64,000 nucleotides of DNA from Pseudomonas sp. GM78 (lineage in GTDB: Bacteria > Pseudomonadota > Gammaproteobacteria > Pseudomonadales > Pseudomonadaceae), in contig NZ_AKJF01000123.1 in the NCBI RefSeq assembly GCF_000282475.1, forward strand, positions 1 to 64,000, in the 5' to 3' direction. Shown one piece after another: positions 61,966 to 64,000 of this stretch. Both the position numbers and the translations under genes were made by a program. How positions within the stretch are numbered: position 1 is the stretch's first letter; each line of letters opens with the position of its first letter. The notes below the pieces were generated by a model. That model had not been told where the DNA came from. It saw only the letters and a list, made by a program, of their open reading frames with translations, and ran no database searches.

Positions 61966-62193
61966 GGTTGTATCCCGAAAAGACTGCACGGTGTGTTGGT
62001 TTGTTATGAATAGCGGAAATCGTGGCACAGTTGGCCAGGCGCCAGCGAATTGGCGCCAGCTTACCAGACACTTCTTGCAATATTCGAGATTTTACCTACA
62101 GCGCCGATGGTTATGTCCTAGGACGCCAATCACTGTCAATCACGGGGCCTGTGCTAAGCTGGCGACCCTTTTTTAGACAGTGGAGTCTTGGCG

Positions 62194-62616
62194 ATGAAGG
62201 CACGCATCCAATGGGCTGGCGAAGCCATGTTCCTCGGCGAATCCGGCAGCGGTCATGTCGTGGTCATGGACGGTCCGCCCGATGCCGGCGGCCGTAACCT
62301 GGGTGTCCGGCCGATGGAAATGCTCCTGCTGGGTGTAGGCGGTTGCAGCAATTTCGATGTGGTCAGCATCCTCAAGAAGTCCCGTCAGGCGGTCGAGAGC
62401 TGCGAGGCGTTCCTTGAAGCCGAGCGCGCGACTGAAGATCCGAAGGTTTTCACCAAGATTCACATGCATTTTGTGGTCAAGGGGCGTGGCCTGAAGGAAG
62501 CGCAGGTCAAGCGCGCCATCGAACTGTCCGCTGAAAAGTATTGCTCGGCTTCGATCATGCTGGGTGCGGCAGGTGTAGAGATCACTCACGATTACGAGAT
62601 CATCGAGCTGGGTTGA
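62194..62616 (+). CDS. OsmC family protein (YhfA-like)
   Basis: Encodes 140 residues from ATG 62194, with GGAG 9 bases before it; TTG 62188 is less likely. The redox cysteines are in LLGVGGCSNFDVVSIL and SAEKYCSASIML. OsmC/Ohr proteins reduce peroxides with a thiol pair. Placement beside crp/vfr is conserved (E. coli yhfA is next to crp). The physiological substrate is unknown. Confidence 0.92.
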   Translation: MKARIQWAGEAMFLGESGSGHVVVMDGPPDAGGRNLGVRPMEMLLLGVGGCSNFDVVSILKKSRQAVESCEAFLEAERATEDPKVFTKIHMHFVVKGRGLKEAQVKRAIELSAEKYCSASIMLGAAGVEITHDYEIIELG

Positions 62617-62625
62617 GTCGACATG

Positions 62626-62661
62626 AAAAAAGGCGACTACCTCACGGTAGTCGCCTTTTTT
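62626..62661 (+). terminator. Terminator of the osmC gene
   Basis: A 15-bp stem (62626-62640 with 62647-62661) with flanking A and T runs lies 9 bp past the stop. The A-rich left side may also serve the convergent coq7. Confidence 0.95.
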
Positions 62662-62710
62662 TGTTTCTGGTGCAGCACCCGATGCGGGCGCTCGCCGGCT
62701 TGCGAAGACG

Positions 62711-63358
62711 TCAGATTCGATAAGTGCTCTTGGTCATGACCTTGGCCATCAAGCTCATGCCGAACTTCACCGGTGCCGGAAAGCGGAAACCGCCAGCTTC
62801 CAGTGCGCTTTCGGCATGCTGTTCTTCATCGATGCGCATCTGCTCGAGAATCGCCCGGGATTTTTCATCCTCGGCCGGCAATTGCTCCAGGTGTTCATTC
62901 AAGTGCTTGCACACCTGATCTTCCGTCGCTGCGACAAAACCCAGGCTGACTTTGTCGCTGATCAGGCCTGCAACAGCACCAATACCGAACGACATGCCAT
63001 AGAACAGCGGATTGAGAATGCTGGTGTGGCTGCCCAACTGATGGATGCGTTGCTCACACCACGCCAGGTGGTCGACTTCTTCTTCGGCGGCGTGCTCCAT
63101 CGCGATGCGCACTTGAGGCAGCTTGGCGGTCAGCGCTTGTCCCTGGTACAGCGCCTGTGCGCAGACTTCACCGGTATGGTTGATGCGCATCAGCCCGGCA
63201 ACGTGGCGGGTGTCTTCATCGCTCAATTTCGCATCGGGCTGCACGATGGCGGGCGACGGACGGTAGGGCTGGCCGCTGAAGGGCAGCAGGGTCCGCATCG
63301 CGGCATCGGCTTGCAGCAGAAGGCGGTCAATCGGCGAGTAGTGACGTTGGGTAGTCAT
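62711..63358 (-). CDS. coq7: 3-demethoxyubiquinol 3-hydroxylase Coq7
   Basis: Encodes 215 residues from the ATG at 63358 ([16 protein letters not shown]); the longer frame lacks homologue support. The di-iron ligands are in [31 protein letters not shown] and [13 protein letters not shown]. It adds the last hydroxyl in ubiquinone synthesis. It converges with osmC. The speD gene that lies between these in P. aeruginosa is not present here. Confidence 0.97.
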   Translation of the reverse strand: MTTQRHYSPIDRLLLQADAAMRTLLPFSGQPYRPSPAIVQPDAKLSDEDTRHVAGLMRINHTGEVCAQALYQGQALTAKLPQVRIAMEHAAEEEVDHLAWCEQRIHQLGSHTSILNPLFYGMSFGIGAVAGLISDKVSLGFVAATEDQVCKHLNEHLEQLPAEDEKSRAILEQMRIDEEQHAESALEAGGFRFPAPVKFGMSLMAKVMTKSTYRI

Positions 63359-63438
63359 GCTGACCTCCGGAGGAATCTCGGCGGCCAGTTTAACCCAATC
63401 GGCCGGGGAAGGTTTGCGTTGGGTCATTACGACGCAGG

Positions 63439-63480
63439 CTTGCCGACGATGGCGATCTCAATGACACCATCGCCGGCAAG
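63439..63480. repeat. Imperfect inverted repeat, degenerate REP
   Basis: CTTGCCGACGATGG (63439-63452) pairs with CCATCGCCGGCAAG (63467-63480) with one mismatch. It lies between the HIT gene stop and the coq7 start region and probably forms a terminator for the HIT gene. Confidence 0.6.
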
Positions 63481-63492
63481 GGGCGTTATGAA

Positions 63493-63831
63493 TCAGCCCG
63501 GCGGCCAGTGCATCTGGCGCTGACCCAGCACATGCATATGAATGTGGTAGACAGTCTGCCCACCTTCTTCATTGCAGTTCATGACAACGCGGAAACCTTT
63601 TTCGCAACCCAGTTCCAGGGCCAGGCGCTGGGCGGTGAACAGGATGTGTCCAGCCAGGGCCTTGTCGTCCTCGGTCAGGTCGTTCAAGGTGCGTACCGGC
63701 TTCTTCGGAACCACCAGGAAGTGCACCGGTGCCTGTGGGGCGATGTCGTGGAAGGCCAGTACCTGGTCGTCCTCGTAAATGATCTTCGCCGGGATTTCCC
63801 GGTTGATGATCTTGGTGAACAGAGTATCCAC
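63493..63831 (-). CDS. HIT family nucleotide-binding protein (HinT-like)
   Basis: Encodes 112 residues from GTG 63831 (DTLFTKIINREIPAKIIYED), preceded by GGAG; the longer frame to 63873 has no family support. The histidine triad HIHMHVLG is near the C-terminus. Such proteins hydrolyse adenosine 5'-phosphoramidates. The order coq7-HIT matches PA0655-PA0656. Confidence 0.95.
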   Translation of the reverse strand: MDTLFTKIINREIPAKIIYEDDQVLAFHDIAPQAPVHFLVVPKKPVRTLNDLTEDDKALAGHILFTAQRLALELGCEKGFRVVMNCNEEGGQTVYHIHMHVLGQRQMHWPPG

Positions 63832-63911
63832 AGCTGTTTTCTCCGTTGTTTGGGTTGGCCCGAGTGTACCCATGGAGGGTGTACCCGCCCAGTGTTTTAC
63901 CGTAAGACCCT

Positions 63912-64000
63912 TCAGCGCGGGCAGTGAGCCTTGATGACCATGCCGGTGATTGTCCTGATCAGCCAGCGCGAGCCGAACCGGGGCAGGGTGGCGAACCAGC
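63912..64000 (-). CDS. C-terminal end of an unidentified protein (partial)
   Basis: From the right edge a minus-strand frame gives about 28 residues, ...ATLPRFGSRWLIRTITG and MVIKAHCPR, before a TGA at 63912-63914. The amphipathic, basic end could belong to a membrane protein. I do not recognise it, and only its tail is visible. Confidence 0.4.
   Translation of the reverse strand, partial: WFATLPRFGSRWLIRTITGMVIKAHCPR

Overview
The window is a high-GC chromosomal segment of a Pseudomonas, most likely of the P. fluorescens lineage. The gene order rpsU-dnaG-rpoD, tsaD-plsY-folB-folK-cca, lptD-surA-pdxA-rsmA-apaG-apaH-glpE, agtSR-agtABCD, rpe-gph-trpE and trpGDC-vfr-osmC-coq7-HIT matches the PA0575-PA0656 neighbourhood of P. 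aeruginosa and the davBA-pqq neighbourhood of P. putida. Identifications come from motifs and remembered synteny; no database search was run.

Layout. 1-8.9 kb: the pqq locus (partial pqqB, the peptide precursor gene pqqA missed by ORF callers, pqqF), the lysine-to-5-aminovalerate genes davA/davB with an Lrp-type regulator, and divergently gcd, the PQQ-dependent glucose dehydrogenase that uses the cofactor made next door. 8.9-14.3 kb: an accessory stretch with a family-25 glycosyltransferase, a free-standing FtsH-like zinc peptidase, a truncated and frameshifted cysD remnant fused to an intact NodQ-like cysNC, a sulfotransferase and a small CxC protein gene, ending at the 3' side of a tRNA-Ile(CAU). 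14.4-22.8 kb: an RmcA-like c-di-GMP enzyme and the macromolecular synthesis operon. 23-32 kb: tsaD, plsY, folate genes, cca and the spoVR-yeaH-prkA stress kinase cluster.

32-43.4 kb: glpE, apaHG, rsmA, pdxA, surA, lptD (outer-membrane biogenesis), the cell-wall recycling pair amgK-murU, a J-domain protein and a DUF3530 protein. 43.5-51.2 kb: sensor/regulator agtSR and the ABC transporter agtABCD for 4-aminobutyrate/5-aminovalerate, the second of which is the product of DavB/DavA at the start of the window. A-rich motifs resembling Hfq/Crc targets sit on the translation starts of agtA, agtB and davB. 51.4-60.5 kb: an iron alcohol dehydrogenase, rpe, gph, trpE, the autotransporter esterase estP and trpGDC. 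60.6-64 kb: a lipoate-ligase-like protein, vfr, an OsmC protein, coq7, a HIT protein and the end of one more gene.

The strongest unexpected observations are: (i) two homologous 22-residue Trp-rich leader peptides, one before trpG and one that is the in-frame 3' end of gph before trpE; (ii) the sulfation cassette (decayed cysD, intact divergent cysNC, sulfotransferase) in the accessory stretch; (iii) the stand-alone M41-like peptidase beside a glycosyltransferase; (iv) a REP pair inside the agt operon; and (v) the possible shared Crc/Hfq control of davB and agtAB.
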